Assembly (NCBI GenBank): GCA_017435905.1
Contig: JAFSEB010000008.1
Span: forward strand, 1-37,671
DNA from: Clostridia bacterium
GTDB taxonomy: Bacteria; Bacillota; Clostridia; Christensenellales; CAG-138
DNA length: 37,671 nucleotides
Direction of reading: 5' to 3'
The notes beneath the pieces are model-generated. The model did not search any database. It saw only the letters and a list, made by a program, of their open reading frames with translations, and had not been told where the DNA came from. Below, piece after piece: positions 23,182 to 33,072 of the stretch. The first letter of the stretch is position 1, and every line of letters starts with the position of its first letter. The translations under genes were made by a program, and so were the position numbers.

Positions 23182-23904
23182 TTAAGAAAGCACAGGGGTG
23201 ATGAGCACCGCAAAGATCATGGCGCCCACCATGCTGATGGCAAGGGCATAGGTCTCAAGCCATGCCCACTTGAACTTTTTGATCAGAAGCCCCACGATGC
23301 CCATGAGCGCTGCGCTCACAAGCAGCACGAACACGGGGATGAAGCCGGCGATGCCGCTGCGGATGTCCGCAAACACCATGCCAAGGAAGGCGCTGATCAT
23401 GCCGAGGAACATGGAGGTCAGGAACATGTCACCCCATTTTTCGTCCTTGTTCTTGATCTTGAGCATGCCGCCCTGGATCTTTTTCATCAGGATCGGCGGC
23501 AGGATGATGCTGGGCAGGATGCCGAGGGTCATCACCCATGCGATGGCGGAGAATACCTTCGGGTCGGTAATGAGGTCGGAAAGGGAAAGGCCGAGGGCGT
23601 TGGCGGTGGATGTGGCGGCAGGCAGCTCATAGGTGATGGCACCGATCACGCTCATGCGGATCCACGGCAGGGGGATGCCGAGGAACTTCGACAGCGTTAC
23701 GATGCCGATGAGGATGGATACCGCCGGTGCCACGGTGAACACCGCCGTGGAAACGATGGTTTTTTTGAGGGTGGCCTTGGAGATGCCGATCTCCTTGCCC
23801 CGCTTCATGGCACGGATGAGGAAAAATGCGGATTGTGCGAGAACGAAAACGATCACGCCCACCGCAAGAAGGTACATGAATGTGCTGTTTGTACTGAATT
23901 CCAC
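23182..23904 (-). CDS. DUF5058-like membrane protein, first subunit of a bipartite transporter candidate
   Basis: A 240-residue protein with about six to seven hydrophobic segments, similar in layout to the uncharacterised DUF5058 membrane family. It opens with a membrane segment (YLLAVGVIVFVLAQSAFFLI), then a basic loop (MKRGKEIGISKATLKK). Later come the small-residue-rich ELPAATSTANALGLSLSDL region and a paired C-terminal helix hairpin. It begins with GTG at 23904, six bases after AAGGAG. It is the first gene of the three-gene operon with the M20 peptidase and has a strong promoter. Transport of short peptides or acylated amino acids is inference from the peptidase partner. Confidence 0.82.
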   Translation of the reverse strand: MEFSTNSTFMYLLAVGVIVFVLAQSAFFLIRAMKRGKEIGISKATLKKTIVSTAVFTVAPAVSILIGIVTLSKFLGIPLPWIRMSVIGAITYELPAATSTANALGLSLSDLITDPKVFSAIAWVMTLGILPSIILPPILMKKIQGGMLKIKNKDEKWGDMFLTSMFLGMISAFLGMVFADIRSGIAGFIPVFVLLVSAALMGIVGLLIKKFKWAWLETYALAISMVGAMIFAVLITPVLS

Positions 23905-23954
23905 TTGCTGCTCCTTCCGAATACTTCGTTATATGATTTGTAGTTGCCAACTCA

Positions 23955-23983
23955 ATTATAATAGCGCTTTTTCGGCCTGTAAA
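23955..23983 (-). promoter_or_regulatory. Promoter of the DUF5058-M20 operon
   Basis: On the minus strand TTTACA (23978-23983), a 17-base spacer and a perfect TATAAT (23955-23960) precede the GTG start by about 50 bases. The boxes lie just past the end of the AraC gene. Confidence 0.75.
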
Positions 23984-23997
23984 GCGGCTTTGGGCGG

Positions 23998-25239
23998 TTA
24001 TTCCTCGTGCCGCAGCGCACCGGGCAGCTCTTTGCGGAACTGCTTTGGCGTAAAGCCCGTATAGCGGCGGAAGAGGCGGATAAAATAATTGTCGTCACCG
24101 ATGCCGCAGCGCTGGGCGATGAGCGAAACGGGCAGCTTGGTTTCCCGAAGCAGCGCCGCAGCATGCTCCATGCGCCGGCGTGTTACGAACTCGGTGAGGG
24201 TAACGCCCGTCTCCTTTTTGAACAGGGTGGAAAGATAGCCGGGGCTCACATTCAGCGCCTTTGCGTGGGCGGAAAGGGACAGGTCGCCTGCAAGGTCCAT
24301 GTCGATGCGCACGATGGCTTTCTGCACAAGGGGCGCATACCGGCGCAGAGCGTGTTTTTTGACGAGGGCGCAGTATTTGCGGATCATCTGCTGCAGAAGG
24401 GGATCGAAATCCTTCTTTCGGGCTGTCCGTTCAATGCTTCTGGCAAACTCGGCAGAAAGCTTGTCGATGTAAATGGGGTGCACGCCGCCCTTCTCCACGG
24501 CTTTGCGCAAAAGCGTGTTGAGGATGATGGCGTAGTTTTTCATGTTGCGCAGGGGTTCCTGGTTGCGGCTTTCCATCACAAGTTGGGAAAAATTGCCCAT
24601 CATCAGCTGCGCCTTGTGACCGCTGCCCCGGGATATAAGCTCGATCATTTCGTTTTCATAGGCGTAGCGTGCTTCAAGGGCCTGCATACGGGCAATAAGG
24701 TCGCCCGCTTCCGATGTTTCCGCATTCGGGTGGGCAGGGGAAGGAATAAAGTCGGTGTCGATATCCACCACGGTGAAACCGTCCTTCCCGTAAAGTGTTT
24801 CGGCGAAAACGGTCAGAAGTGCATAAAGGTGAATGGCATCCTGCAAAAAGGTGATGTTGGAAAAGATGCTTTCAAGCCGGGACATGCTCTTTTGCGGCAG
24901 CCCCATCCGGACGGCAAGGGCGTGAAGGTGTTCCCGTGTGATCTCATAATTGACAAAAGGACCCACAAGCAGCAGCCGCTTTTCGCCGTGATCCCCCGAA
25001 AAGGAAAGAAAGGCGTAGGAACAGCCGAATTCATCGGTAAACTTGATGAGCGTGTTTTCCGAAAAGTGGGAAAGGAAGGGGGACAGCATGGCAAGGGCGC
25101 TGCCTTCCCTGCCGAAGAGGGAGCGGAGACCGAAATCGATCTGCAGGGAAGAAAGCGCCGCAGCATCCGTTTCGTGTACCTGCAGGTTCATTGCTTTCAA
25201 CACTTTACACATATAGGATAATTCCGCCGCACCGTGCAT
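23998..25239 (-). CDS. AraC-family transcriptional regulator
   Basis: A 413-residue regulator. The N-terminal 300 residues form a sensor region (FGLRSLFGREGSALAML, then LVGPFVNYEITREHLHAL), of the type seen in Clostridia AraC proteins that control sugar-hydrolase genes. Residues about 310-405 form the two helix-turn-helix units, with LNVSPGYLSTLFKKETGVTL and ILRKQ-like DDNYFIRLFRRYTGFTPKQF. The ATG at 25239 follows AAGGAG by 6 bases; a longer frame upstream runs through the promoter. It is divergent from a GPH symporter and GH2 gene, which it probably activates in response to the glycoside. Confidence 0.92.
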   Translation of the reverse strand: MHGAAELSYMCKVLKAMNLQVHETDAAALSSLQIDFGLRSLFGREGSALAMLSPFLSHFSENTLIKFTDEFGCSYAFLSFSGDHGEKRLLLVGPFVNYEITREHLHALAVRMGLPQKSMSRLESIFSNITFLQDAIHLYALLTVFAETLYGKDGFTVVDIDTDFIPSPAHPNAETSEAGDLIARMQALEARYAYENEMIELISRGSGHKAQLMMGNFSQLVMESRNQEPLRNMKNYAIILNTLLRKAVEKGGVHPIYIDKLSAEFARSIERTARKKDFDPLLQQMIRKYCALVKKHALRRYAPLVQKAIVRIDMDLAGDLSLSAHAKALNVSPGYLSTLFKKETGVTLTEFVTRRRMEHAAALLRETKLPVSLIAQRCGIGDDNYFIRLFRRYTGFTPKQFRKELPGALRHEE

Positions 25240-25288
25240 AAAAAACTCCTTGTTTCCGCAAATTTCCGCATAGGACTGTTTTTCTTTT

Positions 25289-25317
25289 ATTTTCCTATAA
25301 AAAGGAAACGTTTTCAA
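25289..25317 (-). promoter_or_regulatory. araC-type gene promoter with overlapping cre-like box
   Basis: On the minus strand TTGAAA (25312-25317), a 17-base spacer and GAAAAT (25289-25294) form the likely promoter. TGAAAACGTTTCC (25316-25304) covers the -35 end and fits the catabolite-responsive element pattern bound by CcpA, so glucose repression of the activator gene is predicted. Confidence 0.5.
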
Positions 25318-25325
25318 TAGTGATT

Positions 25326-25396
25326 GTATAAAAATCGTGCTAAAAAGGATAAAAATCATCCTACGCTTTCCGGCGGCGTGTTGCTGCAATTATTTT
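25326..25396 (+). promoter_or_regulatory. AraC half-site pair and promoter of the symporter/GH2 genes
   Basis: Two 17-base direct repeats of pattern GnATAAAAATCnTnCTA (25326-25342 and 25347-25363) are exactly 21 bp apart, two helical turns, as in classic AraC sites. The second ends five bases before a weak -35 (TTCCGG, 25368-25373). A 17-base spacer and TATTTT (25391-25396) follow. A TGTCA-N4-TGACA palindrome (25401-25414) lies at the predicted start. Confidence 0.55.
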
Positions 25397-25451
25397 ACAG
25401 TGTCAATTATGACAAAAACCGTAATTATTTTTTGAAAAGAGAGGGAAAACA

Positions 25452-26126
25452 ATGTCTAAGAAAGAGCCGAAGCTCGACGCAAAGGGCTTCCGTAAGTTTG
25501 GCATTCGTGACTCCGTTGCTTACGCAGCGGGCGACCTTGGCTGCAACATGAGCTTTGCGCTCAAGGGCACCATGGCGCTGTTCTGGACGCAGGTCATGGG
25601 CATGGGTATGTGGTATTCTCTGCTGCTCATCGTCGTGCAGGTTTGGGATGCCATCAACGATCCGCTGATCGGCTCCATGATCGATGCGGACCGCCGTCAG
25701 TATAAGCGCAACAAGTTCCTGCAGTATATCTTTGTGGGTTCTCTCGGCCTCATCGTGGGCGGTGCCTGCTGCTTCCTGCCCTTCCCCGGCGCTCCCGTTT
25801 GGGCAAAGGCGATCATCTTCATCGCCGGCTACGTGATCTGGGATGCGTTCTACACCATCGCAAACGTGCCTTACGGCTCCCTGCTGTCCCTGATCTCCAA
25901 CGATGCTGCCGACCGTGCTTCCCTTTCCGCATGGCGTTCCATCGGCTCCATGGTGGGCAACATGCTTCCCATGGTCATCCTTCCCTTCATCATCTACAAT
26001 GCGGATAAGTCCCTCAACGGCCCCCGTGTATTCCTTGCGGCGCTGATCATGGGTGCTCTCGGCTTCATCTGCTTCCAGTTCATGATCAAGAACACCGAGT
26101 CCGTGTGGATACTTCCGTTGCCCTGA
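25452..26126 (+). CDS. GPH-family sugar:cation symporter, N-terminal part before a frameshift
   Basis: The first 224 residues of a glycoside-pentoside-hexuronide symporter (MelB/UidB-like, MFS fold). It has the family start FGIRDSVAYAAGDLGCNM, the DAINDPLIGSMIDADRR cation-site loop after the second helix, and about six membrane segments. The last residues (SVWILPLP) are not family-like. The gene continues in another frame from about 26105, so one base, probably a C near 26101-26102, is missing. Codon use is strongly biased to AAG, TTC and CGT or CGC, as in highly expressed genes. It would import the glycoside cut by the GH2 enzyme downstream. Confidence 0.85.
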   Translation: MSKKEPKLDAKGFRKFGIRDSVAYAAGDLGCNMSFALKGTMALFWTQVMGMGMWYSLLLIVVQVWDAINDPLIGSMIDADRRQYKRNKFLQYIFVGSLGLIVGGACCFLPFPGAPVWAKAIIFIAGYVIWDAFYTIANVPYGSLLSLISNDAADRASLSAWRSIGSMVGNMLPMVILPFIIYNADKSLNGPRVFLAALIMGALGFICFQFMIKNTESVWILPLP

Positions 26127-26902
26127 ACGAAGAACAGCCCAAGTTCAACGTGATGGAGGCGCTGAAGAACTTCTTCCACAACCGTCCCGCCGTGGGCGCC
26201 ACCATTGCTGCCATGGGTATGTTTATCGGCATGCAGGGTGCTGCCACCGCCGTGAGCGTTGTGTTCCAGATCTACTTCCAGAACCCCCAGATCTCCGGTA
26301 TCGTGCAGCTGTTCGCCATGATCCCCATCGTTGTGTTCACGCCCCTTGCCCGTAAAATGGTCGTGAAGTACGGCAAGAAGGAGCTTTCCGTCGTTGGCGC
26401 CATCTGCTCCATCATCGGCGGTGCGGGCATGTTCATCATCATGCCCAAGAACACCGGCCTTGACCTTCTCATCTACATCCTCTGCCAGCTCGTTTACAGC
26501 CTCGGCCTCGGCGTATATTCCACCGTTTCCTGGGCAATGATGGGCGATGCCATCGACTACAACGAGTGGAAGACCGGCAAGCGTGAAGAGGGCGTCGTTT
26601 ACTCCCTGCATTCCTTCTTCCGCAAGCTTGCACAGGGCGTTGGCCCCGCCGTTGCGTTGCTCATCATGGGCGGTCTCGGCTATGTGAACAACGCCGTTGA
26701 TCCCGAGACCGGTGCTGCTTTCATCGATGTCACGCTGCTTTCCTTTGACGTTGCCGTCAACCTGCGTGTGCTTGTTGCGGCGCTGTTCCTTGTGTCCGCA
26801 CTGTTCCAGTTCATCGGCCTTGCGCTGGTCTACAACCTCGACAAGAAGACCCTTGCCAAGATGAACGAAGAGCTTGCCGCACGCAAGGCTTCCAAGGCAT
26901 AA
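26105..26902 (+). CDS. GPH-family symporter, C-terminal part after the frameshift
   Basis: About 265 residues covering the second half of the symporter. A cytoplasmic loop (EEQPKFNVMEALKNFFHNRP) is followed by about six membrane segments and the family's GDAIDYNEWKTGKREEGVVYS motif. It opens with GTG and has no ribosome site, so it is not an independent gene. Joining it to the upstream part through one added base gives a normal length of about 480 residues. In the assembly as given the transporter is broken; the half after the shift shows no further damage, which suggests a recent event or a base-calling error. Confidence 0.82.
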   Translation: MDTSVALNEEQPKFNVMEALKNFFHNRPAVGATIAAMGMFIGMQGAATAVSVVFQIYFQNPQISGIVQLFAMIPIVVFTPLARKMVVKYGKKELSVVGAICSIIGGAGMFIIMPKNTGLDLLIYILCQLVYSLGLGVYSTVSWAMMGDAIDYNEWKTGKREEGVVYSLHSFFRKLAQGVGPAVALLIMGGLGYVNNAVDPETGAAFIDVTLLSFDVAVNLRVLVAALFLVSALFQFIGLALVYNLDKKTLAKMNEELAARKASKA

Positions 26903-26925
26903 GTCCGATTCGCCAAAAAACAAAC

Positions 26926-26956
26926 ATGCCCGACGGCCAACACGGCTGTCGGGCAT
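26926..26956 (+). terminator. Hairpin between the symporter and GH2 genes
   Basis: A 13-bp stem with one G:U pair (26926-26938 with 26944-26956) lies in the gap before the GH2 gene. It has no U run on the plus strand, so it is more likely a processing or mRNA-stabilising hairpin, or a weak attenuator, than a full terminator. Confidence 0.5.
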
Positions 26957-26996
26957 CTGCTGATTTACCACCCATATTTCCAAGGAGGAAAAACCA

Positions 26997-29258
26997 TTGA
27001 GAACCATCGTCAACTTTAACGCCAAGTGGGCGTTCACCAAGCAGGCCAAGGAAGTTCCTTCCGTCCTTCCCACGGATTGGAATTTCGTTAACCTCCCCCA
27101 CAGCTGGAACAACATCGACGGTCAGGACGGCGACAACGATTACTATCGCGGCACCTGCTATTACGCAAAGGCTTTCGGCAAGGCAGACCTGCCCGAAGCA
27201 AAGCGCTATTTCCTTGAGATCCGCGGCGCCAACTCCTCTGCGGATGTGTACCTGAACGGCAAGAACCTTGCCCACCATGACGGCGGTTATTCCACCTGGC
27301 GTGTGGATATGACCGACGCCATGGCCGCTTCCAACCTTCTCGTGGTGGCGGTGGACAACAGCGCCAACGAGACCGTGTACCCCCAGATGGCGGACTTCAC
27401 CTTCTACGGCGGCCTTTACCGTGATGTGAACATCATCTGCGTGGAAGAATCCCACTTTGACCTTTCCTACTACGGCGCCCCCGGCATCGCCGTGACCCCT
27501 GCCATCGAGGGCAAGGATGCGAAAGTTGCCATCGAGACCTGGATCACCGGCCGCAAGGAAGGCCAGTCCGTCCGCTTCGGCATCTATAAGCCCTGCGGCT
27601 GCAAGGTGGCGGAAACCGAATCTGCCGAACCCCGTGCGGAGCTTGCCATTGAGAACGTACACCTTTGGCACGGCCGCAAGGATCCCTACCTTTACACCGC
27701 CAAGGCAGAGCTCGTTGAAAACGGCGAGGTGATCGACTCTGTCACCGCCCGTTTCGGCTGCCGCACCTTTCAGATCGATCCCGAAAACGGCTTCATCCTC
27801 AACGGCGAAGAGTACCCCCTGCGCGGCGTATCCCGCCATCAGGACCGCTGGGGCTTCGGCAATGCGCTGCTGCCCGAGCACCACAGGGAGGATATGGAGC
27901 TCATCAATGAGATCGGCTGCACCACCATCCGCCTTGCCCACTATCAGCACGATCAGTATTTCTACGATCTTTGCGACGAATACGGCATGGTGATCTGGGC
28001 GGAGATCCCCTACATCTCCAAGCATATGCCCACCGCCCGTGAAAACACCGTCACCCAGATGAAGGAGCTCGTTGCCCAGAACTACAACCATCCTTCCATC
28101 GTGGTGTGGGGTCTTTCCAACGAGATCTCCATCGGCGGCAGCGATGATGACCTGCTTGAGAACCACCGTATCCTCAACGACATCTGCCACGAGATGGATA
28201 AGACCCGTCTTACCACCATTGCGGCGGTGTCCATGTGCAAGATGGATGATCCCTACCTCAAGATCCCGGATGTGGTATCCTACAACCACTATTTCGGCTG
28301 GTACGGCGGCGACACCACCATGAACGGCCCCTGGTTCGATAAGTTCCATGCCACCCACCCGAATATCCCCATCGGCTGCAGCGAATACGGCTGCGAGGCG
28401 CTCAACTGGCATACCTCCAACCCCATGCAGGGCGACTATACCGAGGAATATCAGGCCTACTACCATGAGGAGCTCATCAAGCAGCTTTACACCCGCAAGT
28501 ACATGTGGGCGACCCATGTGTGGAACATGTTCGACTTCGGTGCGGATGCCCGCAACGAGGGCGGCGAGAACGGCCAGAACCACAAGGGCCTTGTGACCTT
28601 TGACCGCAAGTACAAGAAGGATTCCTTCTATGCCTACAAGGCATGGCTGAGCGATGATCCCTTCGTGCACCTTTGCGGCAAGCGCTATGTGGACCGTGTG
28701 GAGGATGTGACCCGTGTCACCGTTTATTCCAACCTGCCCGAGGTGGAGCTTTTCGCCAACGGCGTCAGCCTCGGCAAGAAGGCGGCTGCAGATCACTTCT
28801 TCTATTTCGATGTGCCCAATGCCGGCACCACCAAGCTTGAAGCCGTTGCCGGCGAGTGCCGTGATGAGAGCGTCATCAACAAGGTGGATACTTTCAACGA
28901 AAGCTACCGCCTCCGTGAGAAGGGCGCCATCCTCAACTGGTTCGACATCGAAGCGCCCGAGGGCTATTTCTCCCTCAACGACAAAATGAGCGATGTGATG
29001 GGCACCGTCCGCGGCAAGCTCCTCTTTGCAAGCCTGATGGGCAAAATGCTCGGCGGCAAGAAGAACAAGGAAGGCAAGGAAGAGCCCAAGAAGGTGATGG
29101 GCTTTGACATGACCCCCGATATGATGGCTATGATGGGCGGCTTCACCGTGCTGCGTCTCATTACCCTTGCAGGCGGTATGATGGATGCCAAGTTCACCAA
29201 GGAAGACCTCCTTGCCCTGAACGCCCAGCTGAACCAGATCAAAAAGCCTAAGAAATAA
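26997..29258 (+). CDS. Glycoside hydrolase family 2 (beta-galactosidase or beta-glucuronidase)
   Basis: A 753-residue GH2 enzyme. The sugar-binding jelly-roll domain (about 1-165) contains NLPHSWNNIDGQDG and YYRGTCYY. An immunoglobulin-like domain follows (about 170-265). The TIM barrel (about 270-570) has the acid/base Glu376 in WGLSNEI and the nucleophile Glu463 in CSEYGCEAL. Asn528-His-Lys530 sits where glucuronidases have the NxK motif, though some galactosidases share it. The last 100 residues form a Met-rich, Lys-rich helical tail. TTG at 26997 is the start: AAGGAGG lies 8 bases upstream and no ATG is close. It is the partner of the GPH symporter and was probably induced with it. Confidence 0.92.
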   Translation: MRTIVNFNAKWAFTKQAKEVPSVLPTDWNFVNLPHSWNNIDGQDGDNDYYRGTCYYAKAFGKADLPEAKRYFLEIRGANSSADVYLNGKNLAHHDGGYSTWRVDMTDAMAASNLLVVAVDNSANETVYPQMADFTFYGGLYRDVNIICVEESHFDLSYYGAPGIAVTPAIEGKDAKVAIETWITGRKEGQSVRFGIYKPCGCKVAETESAEPRAELAIENVHLWHGRKDPYLYTAKAELVENGEVIDSVTARFGCRTFQIDPENGFILNGEEYPLRGVSRHQDRWGFGNALLPEHHREDMELINEIGCTTIRLAHYQHDQYFYDLCDEYGMVIWAEIPYISKHMPTARENTVTQMKELVAQNYNHPSIVVWGLSNEISIGGSDDDLLENHRILNDICHEMDKTRLTTIAAVSMCKMDDPYLKIPDVVSYNHYFGWYGGDTTMNGPWFDKFHATHPNIPIGCSEYGCEALNWHTSNPMQGDYTEEYQAYYHEELIKQLYTRKYMWATHVWNMFDFGADARNEGGENGQNHKGLVTFDRKYKKDSFYAYKAWLSDDPFVHLCGKRYVDRVEDVTRVTVYSNLPEVELFANGVSLGKKAAADHFFYFDVPNAGTTKLEAVAGECRDESVINKVDTFNESYRLREKGAILNWFDIEAPEGYFSLNDKMSDVMGTVRGKLLFASLMGKMLGGKKNKEGKEEPKKVMGFDMTPDMMAMMGGFTVLRLITLAGGMMDAKFTKEDLLALNAQLNQIKKPKK

Positions 29259-29273
29259 ACCGCAAACCGCATA

Positions 29274-29303
29274 AAAAACAGGCACCGTACGGTGCCTGTT
29301 TTT
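29274..29303. terminator. Bidirectional terminator between GH2 gene and clpB
   Basis: A perfect 14-bp palindrome (29274-29287 with 29290-29303) with A and T tails lies between convergent genes. Confidence 0.9.
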
Positions 29304-29321
29304 GTGCTTTGGTGTGTTTTG

Positions 29322-31913
<2,592 letters not shown>

Positions 31914-32055
31914 ATTCAGCCCTCCTTTTTGGAACCAATGTTCTTGTTTTTTGATGGCTTCAGTATAGAATAAAAAAACGTTATATTCATGTCCCCACTG
32001 AAAGCAGATTATGAATTTGCTGTGAAGAATTATTGTTTGTTTTTGCGCTTGGGTA

Positions 32056-32084
32056 TTGCTTCCGCATTCATTTTGCGTGATAAT
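32056..32084 (+). promoter_or_regulatory. xpt promoter
   Basis: TTGCTT (32056-32061), a 17-base spacer and GATAAT (32079-32084) precede xpt by 44 bases. The leader is too short for a purine riboswitch, which often controls this gene in other Firmicutes. Confidence 0.65.
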
Positions 32085-32127
32085 AGTTGCAATAACCGAC
32101 AAAAAACGAAATGGAGAAAGTTCAGAC

Positions 32128-32706
32128 ATGCAAATGCTCAAAGACCGCATCCGTAAAGAGGGCCGAGTACTGCCCGGCAACATCATCAAGGTGGATGGCT
32201 TCCTGAACCACCGCATCGATACCGGGCTGATGCGTGCCATGGCAAAGGAATTTGCCCGCCGCTTCGATCTTACCGGCATCACCGCCGTTGTGACGGTGGA
32301 AGCTTCCGGCATCGCACTCGGTGCCATCTGTGCGGAAGAATACGGCGTTCCCCTTGTGTTTGCCAAGAAGGCCAAGTCCGACAACATCGAGGGCGGTCTT
32401 TACCAGAGCGAGATCTTTTCCTATACCTATAAAAAGAAAGTGACCCTCATCATGGCCAGCCAGTGGCTTTGCGAGAACGATAAGGTTCTTGTGGTGGATG
32501 ACTTCCTTGCCAACGGCGAGGCCCTCAGGGGCCTTGTGGACATCGTCCGCCAGAGCGGTGCGGAGATCATCGGCCTTGGCGTTGCCATCGAAAAGGGCTT
32601 CCAGGGCGGCGGCGACAGGCTCCGTGCCCAGGGCGAAAACGTGCAGTCCCTTGCCATCATCGAGCATGCGGACGAAAACAGCATCGTGTTCCGGGGCGAA
32701 GAATAA
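32128..32706 (+). CDS. xpt: Xanthine phosphoribosyltransferase
   Basis: A 192-residue cytoplasmic salvage enzyme that turns xanthine and PRPP into XMP. It matches Xpt across its length: MQMLKDRIRKEGRVLPG at the start, VVTVEASGIALG in the core, and the PRPP-binding loop KVLVVDDFLANGEAL near residue 125. The ATG at 32128 follows GGAGA by 10 bases. The product XMP is the substrate of GMP synthase, encoded 2 kb downstream. A single-gene unit with its own promoter and terminator. Confidence 0.94.
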   Translation: MQMLKDRIRKEGRVLPGNIIKVDGFLNHRIDTGLMRAMAKEFARRFDLTGITAVVTVEASGIALGAICAEEYGVPLVFAKKAKSDNIEGGLYQSEIFSYTYKKKVTLIMASQWLCENDKVLVVDDFLANGEALRGLVDIVRQSGAEIIGLGVAIEKGFQGGGDRLRAQGENVQSLAIIEHADENSIVFRGEE

Positions 32707-32720
32707 AAAACGGTATAACA

Positions 32721-32747
32721 AAAGGCGGCAGAGCATCTGCCGCCTTT
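32721..32747. terminator. Bidirectional terminator after xpt
   Basis: A 12-bp stem (32721-32732 with 32736-32747) with a GCA loop and five Ts lies between the convergent xpt and azlD genes. Confidence 0.88.
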
Positions 32748-32763
32748 TTGTATCTCCGTTTTG

Positions 32764-33072
32764 TCAGACAAGGAAAAGCTCTGCAAGGAATACCACGCTG
32801 CAGCAGCATACCGATACTTTGAAAAGGTCAAAGCCGAACCATGCGGTGACAACGCCCACCACAAGGGCAATGAGGCCCGAAACGGGGCTTTGCGTGGCGT
32901 GAACGATGGCAGGGAAGGTCATCACCGCCAGCGTCACATAGGGTACATAGTAAAGGAAGGACTGCAAAAAGCGGTTCCTGATATGCTTGCGGATGAGCGT
33001 GAGGGGCAGCACACGGATCAGGTAGCTGGTCACCGCCATCACAAGGATGTAAACGTAAACATTGCCTCTCAT
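32764..33072 (-). CDS. azlD: AzlD-type branched-chain amino acid transport subunit
   Basis: A 102-residue membrane protein with about four hydrophobic segments. It matches AzlD by length and by the VTSYLIRVLPLTLIRK and YVPYVTLAVMTFPA segments. AzlC and AzlD together export branched-chain amino acids in Bacillus. Its ATG overlaps the azlC stop in a 4-base ATGA junction. Confidence 0.92.
   Translation of the reverse strand: MRGNVYVYILVMAVTSYLIRVLPLTLIRKHIRNRFLQSFLYYVPYVTLAVMTFPAIVHATQSPVSGLIALVVGVVTAWFGFDLFKVSVCCCSVVFLAELFLV

Noticed and set aside
26811..29285. 824-residue open frame on the minus strand, opposite the GH2 gene
   Set aside because: It is a shadow of a high-GC, strongly codon-biased gene. 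The plus-strand product has clear GH2 motifs, and the antisense frame has no ribosome site or recognisable domain.
31914..32127. CIRCE or CtsR heat-shock operator upstream of clpB
   Set aside because: No TTAGCACTC-N9-GAGTGCTAA repeat and no GGTCAAA tandem repeat was found; only a weak ordinary promoter is visible.
32085..32127. Purine riboswitch upstream of xpt
   Set aside because: The leader after the promoter is only about 40 bases, and no three-way junction motif is present.
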